In this document: positions 42,252 to 51,138 of the stretch, in pieces
How positions within the stretch are numbered: position 1 is the stretch's first letter
How the letters are laid out: each line of letters begins with the position of its first letter
NCBI GenBank assembly: GCA_965215025.1
Contig: CBDCCV010000001.1
Span: 1,364,001 to 1,428,000 of the forward strand
Length of the DNA: 64,000 bases
Reading direction: 5' to 3'
DNA from: CBDCCV01 sp965215025
GTDB taxonomy: Bacteria; Bacteroidota; Rhodothermia; Rhodothermales; Salinibacteraceae
Made by a program: the position numbers and the translations under genes
The notes under the pieces: generated by a model
Told to the model about the DNA's origin: nothing
Databases searched by the model: none
Seen by the model: only the letters and a program-made list of their open reading frames with translations

Positions 42252-43508
42252 CTACGACTGCTCCAGCGAAGCGGACGGTTCCAGTTCAGGGACGCTCTCG
42301 CGCGGCCCACCGCCGTCGCCGCTGCTTGGCTCTGGCTCGTAGAGGCGAGAAGGCGCGTCGGCAGGCGGCGCAGACGGCGTCTCGGCTGGCTCCGCGTTCC
42401 GGCGGTGCGCCTGCACAAAAGCCGTGGCGTCTTCAAGGCGCAGGTACCCCAGCGCGCGTACGAGGAAGTATGTGCTGCACGCGATCACGCTCAGGATCAC
42501 GACGCCCACCGTCAGGTTAGCGGCGGCCAAGAGCACGGCCGCCAGGCCGAAGACGGTGCCCAGGACGTAGAGCGTCAGGACGGTGCGCCGCTGCGAGAAG
42601 CTGAAGCGCCGCAGCAGGCGGTGGTGGATGTGGTCTCGGTCGGCGGCGAAGAGCGACTTCCGCTCCAGGAGCCGGCGCGCGATGGCGAGGTTGACGTCCA
42701 GGACCGGCAGGCCCATGGCCAGGAGCGGCACGAGCCGGATGTGGAGCGCCTCGTCGCCCAGCGCCCCTACGCCCATGAGCGCGTACGTGGCCAGGAGGAA
42801 GCCCAGGAACAGGCTCCCGCAGTCGCCCATGAAGATGGTGGCCGGGTGGAAGTTGTGCGCGAGGAAGCCCGCCGTGGCCCCGGCCGCCACCATCGCCACG
42901 ACCACGATCCCGATGTTGCCGCCCAGGCTGAACGCGGCGGCCATGCTCAAAAGCGCGATGATGCTGATGCCGGCGGCCAAGCCGTCCAGGCCGTCCATAA
43001 GGTTCACCGCGTTCATCACGCCCACGTACCACAAGAGCGTGAGCGGGATGGACCACCATGCGTGCAGGTACGCGTCGTCCCAATCGGAGAAGAGGTCCGC
43101 TATCTCTATGCGATAGCCAGCGTAGATCATCAGGTAGGCCACGATGATCTGCGCGGCGAACTTCCACTTGAAGTTGATCTCGCGCGCGTCATCATAAAGG
43201 CCCACGAGCGCCATCGCCAGTCCGCCGAGGAAGAAGGCGATGGGTGGAAATCCCATCTGCCTAAGAGGAAGTTCCCCCTGCGTGGACAGAAAAGCCCAGG
43301 CGCCCCAGAGGAACGCCATGCCCAGCGCAAACCCGCCCACGATGGCGAGGCCACCGGTCCGTGGAATAGGGTTGGTGTGAACTTTGCGCTTGCCATCAGG
43401 CCAGTCCAGCCAGCCGGCTCGCAGAGCCAGCCGGCGTGTGGGGGGGACGAGCAGATAAGCAGCCAGGAAGGAGAGTACGAATCCGAGACCAAGCAGTAAC
43501 GAGATCAT
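42252..43508 (-). CDS. Undecaprenyl-phosphate sugar-1-phosphate transferase (WecA/TagO type)
   Basis: A 418-residue polytopic membrane protein from the ATG at 43508. In-frame sequence upstream is not hydrophobic and not conserved. It has about ten transmembrane helices and family motifs: PIPRTGGLAIVGGFALG (after the first helices), VYDDAREINFKWKF-type LVGLYDDAREINFKWKF, NLMDGLDGLAAGIS (metal-binding Asp pair), FMGDCGSLFLGF (nucleophile Asp), and DRDHIHHRLLRRFSFSQR (cytoplasmic loop). It loads a sugar-1-phosphate, commonly GlcNAc-1-P, onto undecaprenyl phosphate and starts glycan assembly. The C-terminal 50 residues are a polar tail rich in Pro, Glu and Ser. Confidence 0.92.
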   Translation of the reverse strand: MISLLLGLGFVLSFLAAYLLVPPTRRLALRAGWLDWPDGKRKVHTNPIPRTGGLAIVGGFALGMAFLWGAWAFLSTQGELPLRQMGFPPIAFFLGGLAMALVGLYDDAREINFKWKFAAQIIVAYLMIYAGYRIEIADLFSDWDDAYLHAWWSIPLTLLWYVGVMNAVNLMDGLDGLAAGISIIALLSMAAAFSLGGNIGIVVVAMVAAGATAGFLAHNFHPATIFMGDCGSLFLGFLLATYALMGVGALGDEALHIRLVPLLAMGLPVLDVNLAIARRLLERKSLFAADRDHIHHRLLRRFSFSQRRTVLTLYVLGTVFGLAAVLLAAANLTVGVVILSVIACSTYFLVRALGYLRLEDATAFVQAHRRNAEPAETPSAPPADAPSRLYEPEPSSGDGGGPRESVPELEPSASLEQS

Positions 43509-44002
43509 GAACGGACTTTGGACCAGAGTTGGACGGAGGCGCTGGTTAAGCGTTATGCCTTTCCTAAAAAGTGCGACGATCCCCCCGGCGTCGCAGGCAA
43601 AAGCGCGCAAGCGTAAGGCGGTAACACCGCGTACCGGCGCTGGAAATGCGTGCGGTTTTAGGCTACGCTTGCTCTGCGTTTTGCACAAGCGTCTATTCCA
43701 CTCTTGCGGTTGATCCATCAGACAGGCGTGGCATTGACTTAATGGATGAGGGCAAGGAGCCATCCGTATCCAAAAATCCATAGCCAAGCGCAGTCATTGG
43801 ATCACTCAAAAGCGCATCACGTCGCTTTTAATGGGAAGGTAGCAGCAAACGCATCTTCGTACGCTGCAAGCACATGCTCATTATCGATCTCGCAGTACAC
43901 CCGCGCTGCCGTGCTCGCCTGCCTCTGCGCAGGTGCTTTCTGCGCGCCCCGTTCCTTATCCGATACGACCTGTTTGAATCCAGGCCCCCCTCCGTACGAT
44001 TT
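43509..44002. other. 494-bp divergent leader between wecA-type and wzc-type genes
   Basis: No gene is supported. It holds a small hairpin with GCGGTAACACCGC (near 43617-43629) and an AAAAGCG/CGCTTTT stem-loop (43808-43829) in the wzc leader. Both operons must be controlled from here. Several TTG-type motifs occur but none has a convincing -10 partner. Confidence 0.5.
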
Positions 44003-46342
44003 ATGAGAGACGACTTCCGTTCAACGCACCTCCCCGCCGCCCGGCCGTCCGGCGAGCCGGCGCATCACAACACCGGCGGGGCGCTCCGTTACCGCGCCGC
44101 GCCGCCGGCAGACGGCTCCCAGTTCCACGAAATCCTGGACCTCCTCTACCGCAGCCGGTGGATCATCCTGGCCTCGGTGGCCGCCGTCATGGCGCTCGCC
44201 GCCGCGCGCCTCTTCACGCTCGAGCCGGAGTACGAGGCGTACAGCCTCGTCCTCGTGGACGCCTCCTCATCCCCCAGCCAGGAGCGCTCCGGGTTTAACC
44301 TCACCGGCGCCGAGCAGAGCGATCAGAACCTCGCCACGGAGATGGTCATCCTCCGGCAGTCGCTCCCCCTCGTCGTGGCCGAGCGGCTCCTGAGCAGCGC
44401 CGCGCCTGATACCGTCGCCGGGCCGCTCACCGCGCTCGAAGACCGCGACAGCCTCACCGCCGAGGACCTGGCCGAGCGCCTGCAAGACAGCTACGTTGAG
44501 GTCTCGGCCGAAGGGGAGAACGTGAACGTCATCCGCATCACGGCCACGAGCAGCGTCCCGCAGGAGGGCGCCTTTCTCGCCAACGCCTTTGCAGAGGAGT
44601 TCGTCCGCCGCACGCAGGAGAAGAGCCGCGCGCGCGCCTCCACCTCGCGCGCGTTTTTAGAGGAGCAGGCCCAGAAGCGGAAAGAGGAGCTGAGCGACAT
44701 CGAAGAGCGGCTCCAGGCGTACATGAAGCGCGAGAGCGCCGTGGCCCTGGATCAGGAGGCGCAAGGGGCCGTCTCCCGCATCGCCGAGATGGAGGCCGAG
44801 CGCGACCGCGTGCAGGTAGACCTCGAAATGAAAGAAGGCCTGCTCCGCTCCCTCGAAGAAGAACTGGCGGACCTCACCCCGAAGCTGGCCCAGCGCGCCG
44901 CCTCCAGCGTCGAGCAGGAGATCACCGAGGCGCAGAAGGAGATCGTCGCACTTGAGTCCTACGTCGAAGAGATCTACCAGCGGAACCCAGGCCTGCGCGG
45001 GCAGCCTACCGGCAACGAGGATTTGCAGCAGGTGCGCCTGCGCATCCGCCAGCTGCGTGCCCGCACGGACAGCCTCTCGCGCCAGTACGCCAACGAGGTC
45101 ATGGCCGTCGGCGGCATTGACCCGACGGGGCAGGACAACGGCCTCGCCCTGATCAGCGACCTGCGCCGGCGCATCGTGGACGAGCGCGTGGCCGCTGACG
45201 GCCTCGAAGCCAAGGCCAGCAAGCTCAGCGAGCGCCTCGGCCGTTACAACGCCAAGCTCCAGGACCTGCCCGCGCAGTTCATCGAACTGGCGCAGCTCAG
45301 GCGCGCGCAGGAGTCCACCGAGCGCGTCTACCTCGCCCTCGTGGACAAGCTCCAGGAAGCGCGCGTGGCCGAGGAGGCCGAGCTGGGCTACGCCGAGGTC
45401 ATCCGCCCCGCCTTCGTCCCCGGCGCGCCCACGAGTCCGAACCCCGCGCGCGACCTCGCCTTGAGCCTCTTCGCCGGCCTGCTCTTAGGGCTGGGCCTGG
45501 CCGTGGCGCGCCGCAAGCTCGACCACCGCATCTACGACCCCGAGGCGCTGCGCGTGCGCGGGCACCACGTCATCGGCACGGTGCCGAACATGCGCAGCGT
45601 GATCGAGCACGACTTCCAGGGCGAGAGCCGCGTAATGCAGGACGGGATGTCGCTCAGCACGCGGCTCGTGCCGCAGGTGGCGCCCACCTCGCCCATCGCC
45701 GAGTCCTACCGCGAGGTGCGCACGAACATCCAGTTCGGCCGCACCAGCGGCGCGGTGCAGACGCTCCTCGTCACCGGCCCGCGGCCGAACGAAGGGAAGA
45801 GCGTGACGGCGGCGAACCTCGCCATCGTCATGGCGCAGGCCAAGCGGCGCACGCTGCTTGTAGATGCCGACCTGCGCCGCCCCTCCATCCACAAAAAGCT
45901 CGGCCTCTCCTCCGACCTCGACCTCGTCGAGGTGCTGCGCGGCGAGGCCCCGCCGCCGACGCCCGAGCAGATGCAGACGGGCATCGAGAACCTCCACGTG
46001 CTCCCCAGCACCACCACCGTCGCCGACCCGTCGGAGCTGCTCGGCTCCGAGGCCATGCGCCGGCTCCTGGAGAAGCTCCGCGAGCGCTTCGACGTCATCC
46101 TCTTCGACGCGCCGCCCGTGCTCGTCGCCACCGACGCCGTGGTGCTCTCCACGCTCTGCGACGCCACGCTCCTCGTCACCATGGCCGGCCGCACCGACGA
46201 GGCCGAACTCGAACGCTGCCGCGAGGCGCTCGACGAGGTGGACAGCGTGGTGATCGGCACGGTGCTCAACGGCAGCAACCCAAGCACGACGCCGAGCTAC
46301 CGCTACGGCCACGACTACGCCCGCGAGCCGCACGACGATTAG
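44003..46342 (+). CDS. wzc: Wzc-like polysaccharide co-polymerase / bacterial tyrosine kinase
   Basis: A 779-residue protein from the ATG at 44003. Upstream in-frame sequence is not conserved. An N-terminal Wzz-type domain includes TM1 (RSRWIILASVAAVMALAAARLF, about residues 50-71), a periplasmic coiled coil (about 200-420) and a second TM (DLALSLFAGLLLGLGLAVA, about 485-503). The cytoplasmic BY-kinase domain has Walker A (TGPRPNEGKSVTAANLA), Walker A' (LLVDADLRRPSIHKKLGL) and Walker B (VILFDAPPVL). The C-terminus has a small tyrosine cluster (YRYGHDY) for autophosphorylation. It controls chain length and export of the polymer and leads the plus-strand glycan operon. Confidence 0.92.
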   Translation: MRDDFRSTHLPAARPSGEPAHHNTGGALRYRAAPPADGSQFHEILDLLYRSRWIILASVAAVMALAAARLFTLEPEYEAYSLVLVDASSSPSQERSGFNLTGAEQSDQNLATEMVILRQSLPLVVAERLLSSAAPDTVAGPLTALEDRDSLTAEDLAERLQDSYVEVSAEGENVNVIRITATSSVPQEGAFLANAFAEEFVRRTQEKSRARASTSRAFLEEQAQKRKEELSDIEERLQAYMKRESAVALDQEAQGAVSRIAEMEAERDRVQVDLEMKEGLLRSLEEELADLTPKLAQRAASSVEQEITEAQKEIVALESYVEEIYQRNPGLRGQPTGNEDLQQVRLRIRQLRARTDSLSRQYANEVMAVGGIDPTGQDNGLALISDLRRRIVDERVAADGLEAKASKLSERLGRYNAKLQDLPAQFIELAQLRRAQESTERVYLALVDKLQEARVAEEAELGYAEVIRPAFVPGAPTSPNPARDLALSLFAGLLLGLGLAVARRKLDHRIYDPEALRVRGHHVIGTVPNMRSVIEHDFQGESRVMQDGMSLSTRLVPQVAPTSPIAESYREVRTNIQFGRTSGAVQTLLVTGPRPNEGKSVTAANLAIVMAQAKRRTLLVDADLRRPSIHKKLGLSSDLDLVEVLRGEAPPPTPEQMQTGIENLHVLPSTTTVADPSELLGSEAMRRLLEKLRERFDVILFDAPPVLVATDAVVLSTLCDATLLVTMAGRTDEAELERCREALDEVDSVVIGTVLNGSNPSTTPSYRYGHDYAREPHDD

Positions 46343-46377
46343 CTCCAATTACCGATACGAGCGAAAACCGTTGAAGA

Positions 46378-46504
46378 CGTCATCTCGACCGAGTCCCGGC
46401 GCCGGGACGAGAGGAGAGATCTGGGACTGCCCTTTGCGTTTCGCCGGAGACAGATTTACTCCGTCAGTCGCTTCGCTTGTGTCTCGGCTGCGCTCGGGAT
46501 GACG
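46378..46504. repeat. GTCATCTCGA-type dispersed inverted repeat
   Basis: Inverted ends CGTCATCTCGA (46378-) and TCGGGATGACG (-46504) enclose an internal GAGAGATCTGGGACTG core, in the wzc-SLBB spacer. The layout resembles widely dispersed non-coding inverted repeats in bacterial genomes. Confidence 0.8.
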
Positions 46505-46591
46505 AAAAATGCCGCCCAACTTTTCATTGCCTGTTTGGCTCCAAAGCAACGCCTCGGCTCTCTTCACCAAACCATCTACGAAGACACGTTC

Positions 46592-47176
46592 ATGACTTCC
46601 GCAAAACTTTCTTTCAAGAACAAGAAAACGCGCTCGGCCCGCCGGCTCGCCACGCTGCGCAAGGGGCTGGCCGCGCTGTGCCTCGCCGCCGTCATCGCGG
46701 CAGCCGGCCTGGCCGGGGCGGCGCACGCGCAGCGCTTCGAGCGCATCGAGGACATCAACACGAACGTGAACTCGTACTACTACTTCGTGCGTCCGGGCGA
46801 GGCGACGATGGAGATTTCGGTGTGGGGCACGGTGGAGTCGCCCGGCGCCTACCAGATCGGCACGGAGTACGACCTCGGGATGGTGCTCTCGCTCGCTGGC
46901 GGTCCCGAGTTCGGCGTGCGGCAGGAGCGGAGCGAGCGCCGCGTCACGCTGGAGCTGTACCGCGGGCAGGCCGGGACGCGCTCGCTCGTGTACGAGGCCT
47001 CGCTGAACCAGGCCGTGTCCGCGCCGGAGCGCTACCCGAGCCTCCAGGACGGCGACGTGCTCATCGTCGAGACGCTTGAGCGGGACCGCTTTAGCTGGCG
47101 CGACGCGCTCACCATCGTCGCGGGCGTAGCCACGCTCACGCTCGCCGTGGAGCGCATCGTGGCCGTCGCCAACTGA
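46592..47176 (+). CDS. SLBB-domain polysaccharide export-like protein
   Basis: A 194-residue exported protein from the ATG at 46592. A long basic N-terminus leads to a signal sequence (GLAALCLAAVIAAAGLAGAAHAQ). The mature part has one SLBB domain (residues about 72-150: YYYFVRPGEATMEISVWGTVESPGAYQIGTEYDLGMVLSLAGGP, and LQDGDVLIVE), ending in a hydrophobic helix (ALTIVAGVATLTLAVERIVA). Wza-type export channels normally combine a Poly_export domain with SLBB domains. That domain is missing here, so the protein may be an accessory or reduced exporter. It follows wzc on the same strand, with a dispersed repeat between them. Confidence 0.8.
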   Translation: MTSAKLSFKNKKTRSARRLATLRKGLAALCLAAVIAAAGLAGAAHAQRFERIEDINTNVNSYYYFVRPGEATMEISVWGTVESPGAYQIGTEYDLGMVLSLAGGPEFGVRQERSERRVTLELYRGQAGTRSLVYEASLNQAVSAPERYPSLQDGDVLIVETLERDRFSWRDALTIVAGVATLTLAVERIVAVAN

Positions 47177-47246
47177 AGCCGCCGTTTGGTCGGCCCGCAG
47201 CACGGGTTGCGTGCGCAGCTACCGATTTCTTCATCAACCCCCATCT

Positions 47247-48470
47247 ATGGCTTTCGTCGTCGCACATCTGGGCGCGCGCCGGCACTACGCCGTGCCGCGC
47301 ATTCTACACCAGGCCGGCCTCCTGAACCGCTTTTTTACCGACATCTGCGCGGCGAAGGGCTGGCCGCGCCTCCTGCGTCACCTCCCCGAAAAGGTGCGCG
47401 CGGGTGGGCTGGAGCGCTTGGCTGGCCGCGTGCCGCACGGCGTGCCGAGGCGCCAGATCACCACGTTCCCGCTCCTGGGGCTGCGCTACGCCTACCGCAC
47501 CGCCTCCGCCCGCACGGCCTCGGAATCGACCGAGACGAACCTGTGGGCCGGGCACGCCTTTAACGAGCGCGTCGTCCGCCACGGCCTGAACGGCGCGCGG
47601 GGCGTCTACGCTTTCAACAGCGCCGGCCTCGAGCTGCTGCGCCACGGCCGCGCGCGCGGCCTCTGCACCGTCCTCGACCAGACGAGTCCGCCCAAGGCCG
47701 TGCGCCGGCGCATCCTAACCGAGGCGCACGGCCGCCATCCTTCGTGGGAGGCGCCGCCCTCGGACGACGCCTTCGCCGCTGCTCACGCCGAGCGCGAGCA
47801 AGCCGAGTGGGAAGCGGCTGACGTCATCGTGTGCGGCTCGCCGTTTGTGCAGGAGAAGATCGGCGAACAGGGCGGCCCGGCCGAGCGTTGCGCCGTCGTC
47901 CCCATGGGCGCGCCCGCGTGGTTCAGGGTGGACGAGCGGAGGCGACACGGCGGCCCGCTGCGCGTCCTCACCGCCGGCAAGGTGTGCCTCCTGAAAGGCT
48001 CGCCCTATGTCCTGGAAGCGGCCCGCCGCCTCGGCGATGCGGCAGCGTTCCGGATGGTCGGCTCGCTGAGCTGCTCGGCGGAGGCACAGGCGGCGTTGCG
48101 GCAGCACATCGACGTGCGCGGGGCCGTGCCGCGCTCTGAGATGGTGAGCCACTACGCCTGGGCCGACGTGTTCCTCCTGCCCACGCTGTGCGAGGGGTCG
48201 GCGAACGTGTGCTACGAGGCGCTGGCGTGCGGCCTCCCCGTCGTCACCACGCCGAACGCCGGCTCCATCGTCCGCGACGGCGTGGAGGGCTTCGTCGTGC
48301 CGCCGCATGACGCCGAGGCCGTTGTCGAGGCGCTCGGCCGCCTGGCCTCGGACACCGACCTGCGCGAGGGGATGATGCAAAACGCGCGCGAACGCTCGGC
48401 GCTGGGGAGCCAGGAGGCGTACGCCGGGCGCCTCGCCAGGACGGTCCGACGCGCGCTCGAAGCGGGGTGA
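47247..48470 (+). CDS. Glycosyltransferase family 4
   Basis: A 407-residue GT-B enzyme from the ATG at 47247, within the glycan operon. The N-terminal lobe (MAFVVAHLGARRHYAVPRILHQAGLLNRFFTD) is unusual in beginning with a His/Arg-rich stretch. The C-terminal lobe has LRVLTAGKVCLLKGSPYVLEAARRLG, SEMVSHYAWADVFLLPTLCEGSANVCYEALACGLPVVTTPNAGSIVRDG, the typical sugar-nucleotide binding E-x7-E arrangement. The start is chosen because the first lobe begins at once after it. Donor and acceptor are unknown. Confidence 0.88.
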   Translation: MAFVVAHLGARRHYAVPRILHQAGLLNRFFTDICAAKGWPRLLRHLPEKVRAGGLERLAGRVPHGVPRRQITTFPLLGLRYAYRTASARTASESTETNLWAGHAFNERVVRHGLNGARGVYAFNSAGLELLRHGRARGLCTVLDQTSPPKAVRRRILTEAHGRHPSWEAPPSDDAFAAAHAEREQAEWEAADVIVCGSPFVQEKIGEQGGPAERCAVVPMGAPAWFRVDERRRHGGPLRVLTAGKVCLLKGSPYVLEAARRLGDAAAFRMVGSLSCSAEAQAALRQHIDVRGAVPRSEMVSHYAWADVFLLPTLCEGSANVCYEALACGLPVVTTPNAGSIVRDGVEGFVVPPHDAEAVVEALGRLASDTDLREGMMQNARERSALGSQEAYAGRLARTVRRALEAG

Positions 48471-48647
48471 GAAGGCGCCATCGTTTTGCCGCCGTACCGT
48501 TAGATTTTGTTGTTGCCACGGTCCGCCGATGCGTCCCTTCTCTCAATAGAGGGAGGGGGAGCGCGGTCCCTGCCGATGTAAACAGATTTGGAGTTACCGA
48601 ACAGCCTCTCAGCCACGAACGCTGCCGTGCTATCGTCTTCTTCTACC

Positions 48648-49892
48648 ATGCCGAGCGTTGGCTCACGCCGCCTTGCCCCGCCCGAAAGTACGGCGCGGAC
48701 GCGGCTCTTCTTTGTGGCGGGGCTGGTGTGGGGGCTGTGCACAGCGCTCGCCTTTCTTTGGATTCCGCTTCAGATTGTGGGAATCGCAGCGGCGCTGATG
48801 CTCGTGGCGCTGGGGCCGAACCGGCTGCTCTTGCGCTGGTCGGAGTCGCTCACGGGGGCGATGATGTGGGCGTACGCGCTCGTCGTCGTCGCCTCGGGGA
48901 TGCTTAACGGAAGCGAGGTGGCGATGATCGTCCGCTACCTGGTGGTGGTGGCGGGCTTCCTCTTGATCCTGGAGGCGGCGCGGCAGGCGCGCGTCTCGGC
49001 GCTGTGGCTGGGGAACGGGCTGTTGTGCGGTGGCTTCGTGCTCGTGGCCTGGCACGTGCTGGAGATGGACTGGGCGCGCCTTTTCGATCCAATGTACCGC
49101 ATCAGCCTTTTTCTGAACCCGAACGGCGTCGGCTTCATCGCGGCGATGACGGGGATCGGCCTCCTGGCGCATCTCCTAACGCCGCCCGCGCCGGAGGAGG
49201 TCGAGCACGGAGGGTCGCCGTCGTCGCCGGCATGGCGGGCACTCTTGGCCGTGGCTTTTGCGATGACGCTCGTGGTGTGCTTCGCCACGAAGTCGCGCAC
49301 CGCGCTCGTGGCCTTCGTCACGGGCCTTGGGGTGGTGTTCATGCTGGCCCGGCCGGGGGATCTGTGGAAGGTGCTTTTTGCCGGGGCGGTGGGGCTGGTG
49401 GCCGCGCTGGGCGTGGGCTTCGGGGCGGGGCTGCTCAGCGAGATCAATGAGGTGTACATGCTCAGCGGCAGCGGGCGCGACATCACCACGGGCACGGGGC
49501 GCTTCGTGGTCTGGGAGTTTATCCTGAGCGAGCTGTGGCCGGCGCACCCGTGGCTGGGCGTGGGGCCGGGGCAGCACGACGCCATCATCCTGGCGCGCTT
49601 CAACCAGGGCAGCTCGCACAACGGCTACCTCATGAACCTGGCCGAGCTAGGCCTCGTGGGCCTCTTGCCTCTCGTCATCGTCATGGCCTACGCGGCGCTG
49701 CGCACGCTCAAGCTCTTGCGTCACCGCGCGGCCGGCTACCTCGCGGATCTGTCCGTAGGCGTGGTCATGGCCGCCGGCTGGTTCGCCGCCGGGGCCGTCG
49801 AGGCGTTGGGCGAGACGCTCTTCTTCAGCGTGGGCAACCCCGGCAGCCTCATGTTCCTCTGCGGCATAGCCATCCTCGACGCCCTTGACTGA
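48648..49892 (+). CDS. O-antigen ligase/polymerase family membrane protein
   Basis: A 414-residue polytopic protein from the ATG at 48648 (a TTG at 48588 is possible). It has about ten to twelve hydrophobic helices and a periplasmic loop typical of the Wzy_C/WaaL family: TKSRTALVAFVTGLGVVFML, then TGRFVVWEFILSELWPAHPWLGVGPGQHDA and FNQGSSHNGYLMNLAELGLVGLLPLVIVMAY. These enzymes polymerise lipid-linked repeat units or ligate them to an acceptor. In this cluster it is the natural polymerase. The gene ends inside the start of the next gene (8-nt overlap), suggesting translational coupling. Confidence 0.87.
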   Translation: MPSVGSRRLAPPESTARTRLFFVAGLVWGLCTALAFLWIPLQIVGIAAALMLVALGPNRLLLRWSESLTGAMMWAYALVVVASGMLNGSEVAMIVRYLVVVAGFLLILEAARQARVSALWLGNGLLCGGFVLVAWHVLEMDWARLFDPMYRISLFLNPNGVGFIAAMTGIGLLAHLLTPPAPEEVEHGGSPSSPAWRALLAVAFAMTLVVCFATKSRTALVAFVTGLGVVFMLARPGDLWKVLFAGAVGLVAALGVGFGAGLLSEINEVYMLSGSGRDITTGTGRFVVWEFILSELWPAHPWLGVGPGQHDAIILARFNQGSSHNGYLMNLAELGLVGLLPLVIVMAYAALRTLKLLRHRAAGYLADLSVGVVMAAGWFAAGAVEALGETLFFSVGNPGSLMFLCGIAILDALD

Positions 49893-51138
49893 CCCCGCCG
49901 CCCATACCGCCCACCGCCCGCCAGCAGCGCGTCCTGCCTCCGAGCGCGACGCCGCGGCGCCCGTGGCCGTCCTCTTCCGGCGCCTCGGACCGTACCACGT
50001 GGCCCGCCTCGAAGCGCTGGCGCGGCAAACCTCCGTCGTGGCCGTCGAGCTGGCCGGCGTCGATACCGTCAACGCCTGGGACGACGTGGCCGAGAAGGGC
50101 TTCGAGCGGATCACGCTCTTCCCCGAAAAAGATTCGCTGGAGATGGCCGGGCCGGCCGTGGCGAGGCGCGTCGAGGAGGCGCTGGCGCGGCTCCGGCCTC
50201 GCGTGGTGGCTGTGAACGGATGGTCAGATGCCGGCGCGCTCGGGGCGCTACGCTGGTGCCTCGCTACGCAGACGCCGTTTTTCGTCATGGTCGCCACGCA
50301 GGAGAGCGACCGCGAGCGCTCGCGGTGGAAGGAGGCCGTCAAGCGGCGCCTCGTGCGGCTCTTCCCGGCGGCCCTCGTGGGCGGCACCTCGCACCGCGCG
50401 TACCTCCGCCGTCTGGGGATGACGCCCGAGGCCATCTTCAGCGGCTACAACGCCGTCGATAACGACTACTTCGCCAAGCAAACCAGAGCCGCCCGCGCCC
50501 GCGCCGACGCGCTGCGCGCCGAACTAGATCTGCCCGAGCGCTACTTCCTCTGCACGTGCCGCTTCATCTGGCACAAGAACCTGGAGCGCTTGCTCGACGG
50601 CTACGCCGCCTACGCCGAGGCCGCAGGCGCCCAGGCGTGGGACCTCGTCCTCGTCGGCGACGGGCCGCTGGCGGAGGACGTGCGGGCACGGCGCGCAGCG
50701 CTGGGCTTGGAAGCGCGCGTGCACCTGCCCGGCTACAAGCAGTACGACGCGCTGCCGGCGTACTACGCGCTCGCGGGCGCCTTCGTCCTCGCCAGCGTGT
50801 CGGAGACGTGGGGCCTCGTCGTCAACGAGGCAATGGCCGCCGGGCTGCCCGTCCTCGTCTCTGACCAGTGCGGATGTGCGCCCGACCTCGTAAAGCCGGG
50901 CGTGAACGGCTATACCTTTTCCCCGGATGACCCCGCCGCCCTGGCGCGCGGCTTCGAGGCCGTCAGCACCGCCGACCCCGCCGCGATGGGCGCAGCCAGC
51001 CGGCGCCGCATCGAGGCGTTCTCGCCCGAAGCCTTTGCCGACGGCCTCCTCGCCGCTGCCGAGGCCGCCCGCCAGGCCCCGCCGCCGCGCGCCTCGATTC
51101 TCGACCGCCTGCTCCTCCGCTTTTTGATCTACCGTTGA
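49885..51138 (+). CDS. Glycosyltransferase family 4
   Basis: A 417-residue GT-B enzyme. The start is a TTG at 49885 that overlaps the polymerase stop codon by 8 nt; no better start lies near. The C-terminal lobe has LCTCRFIWHKNLERLLDGYAAY, VHLPGYKQYDALPAYYALAGAFVLASVSETWGLVVNEAMAAGLPVLVSDQCGCAPDLV and GVNGYTFSPDDPAALARGF, the standard GT4 nucleotide-sugar site. Residues 1-30 are a low-complexity Ala/Pro stretch. Translation is probably coupled to the upstream gene. Confidence 0.88.
   Translation: MTDPAAHTAHRPPAARPASERDAAAPVAVLFRRLGPYHVARLEALARQTSVVAVELAGVDTVNAWDDVAEKGFERITLFPEKDSLEMAGPAVARRVEEALARLRPRVVAVNGWSDAGALGALRWCLATQTPFFVMVATQESDRERSRWKEAVKRRLVRLFPAALVGGTSHRAYLRRLGMTPEAIFSGYNAVDNDYFAKQTRAARARADALRAELDLPERYFLCTCRFIWHKNLERLLDGYAAYAEAAGAQAWDLVLVGDGPLAEDVRARRAALGLEARVHLPGYKQYDALPAYYALAGAFVLASVSETWGLVVNEAMAAGLPVLVSDQCGCAPDLVKPGVNGYTFSPDDPAALARGFEAVSTADPAAMGAASRRRIEAFSPEAFADGLLAAAEAARQAPPPRASILDRLLLRFLIYR

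Noticed and set aside
43617..43629. Resemblance of GGCGGTAAC in the wzc leader to the RfaH ops element (GGCGGTAGCGT)
   Set aside because: Only the first seven bases match and the sequence forms a small hairpin instead. No RfaH/UpxY-type gene is in the window.
43746..44006. Small open frame in the wzc leader
   Set aside because: No conserved features and it runs into the real wzc start. Treated as leader sequence.
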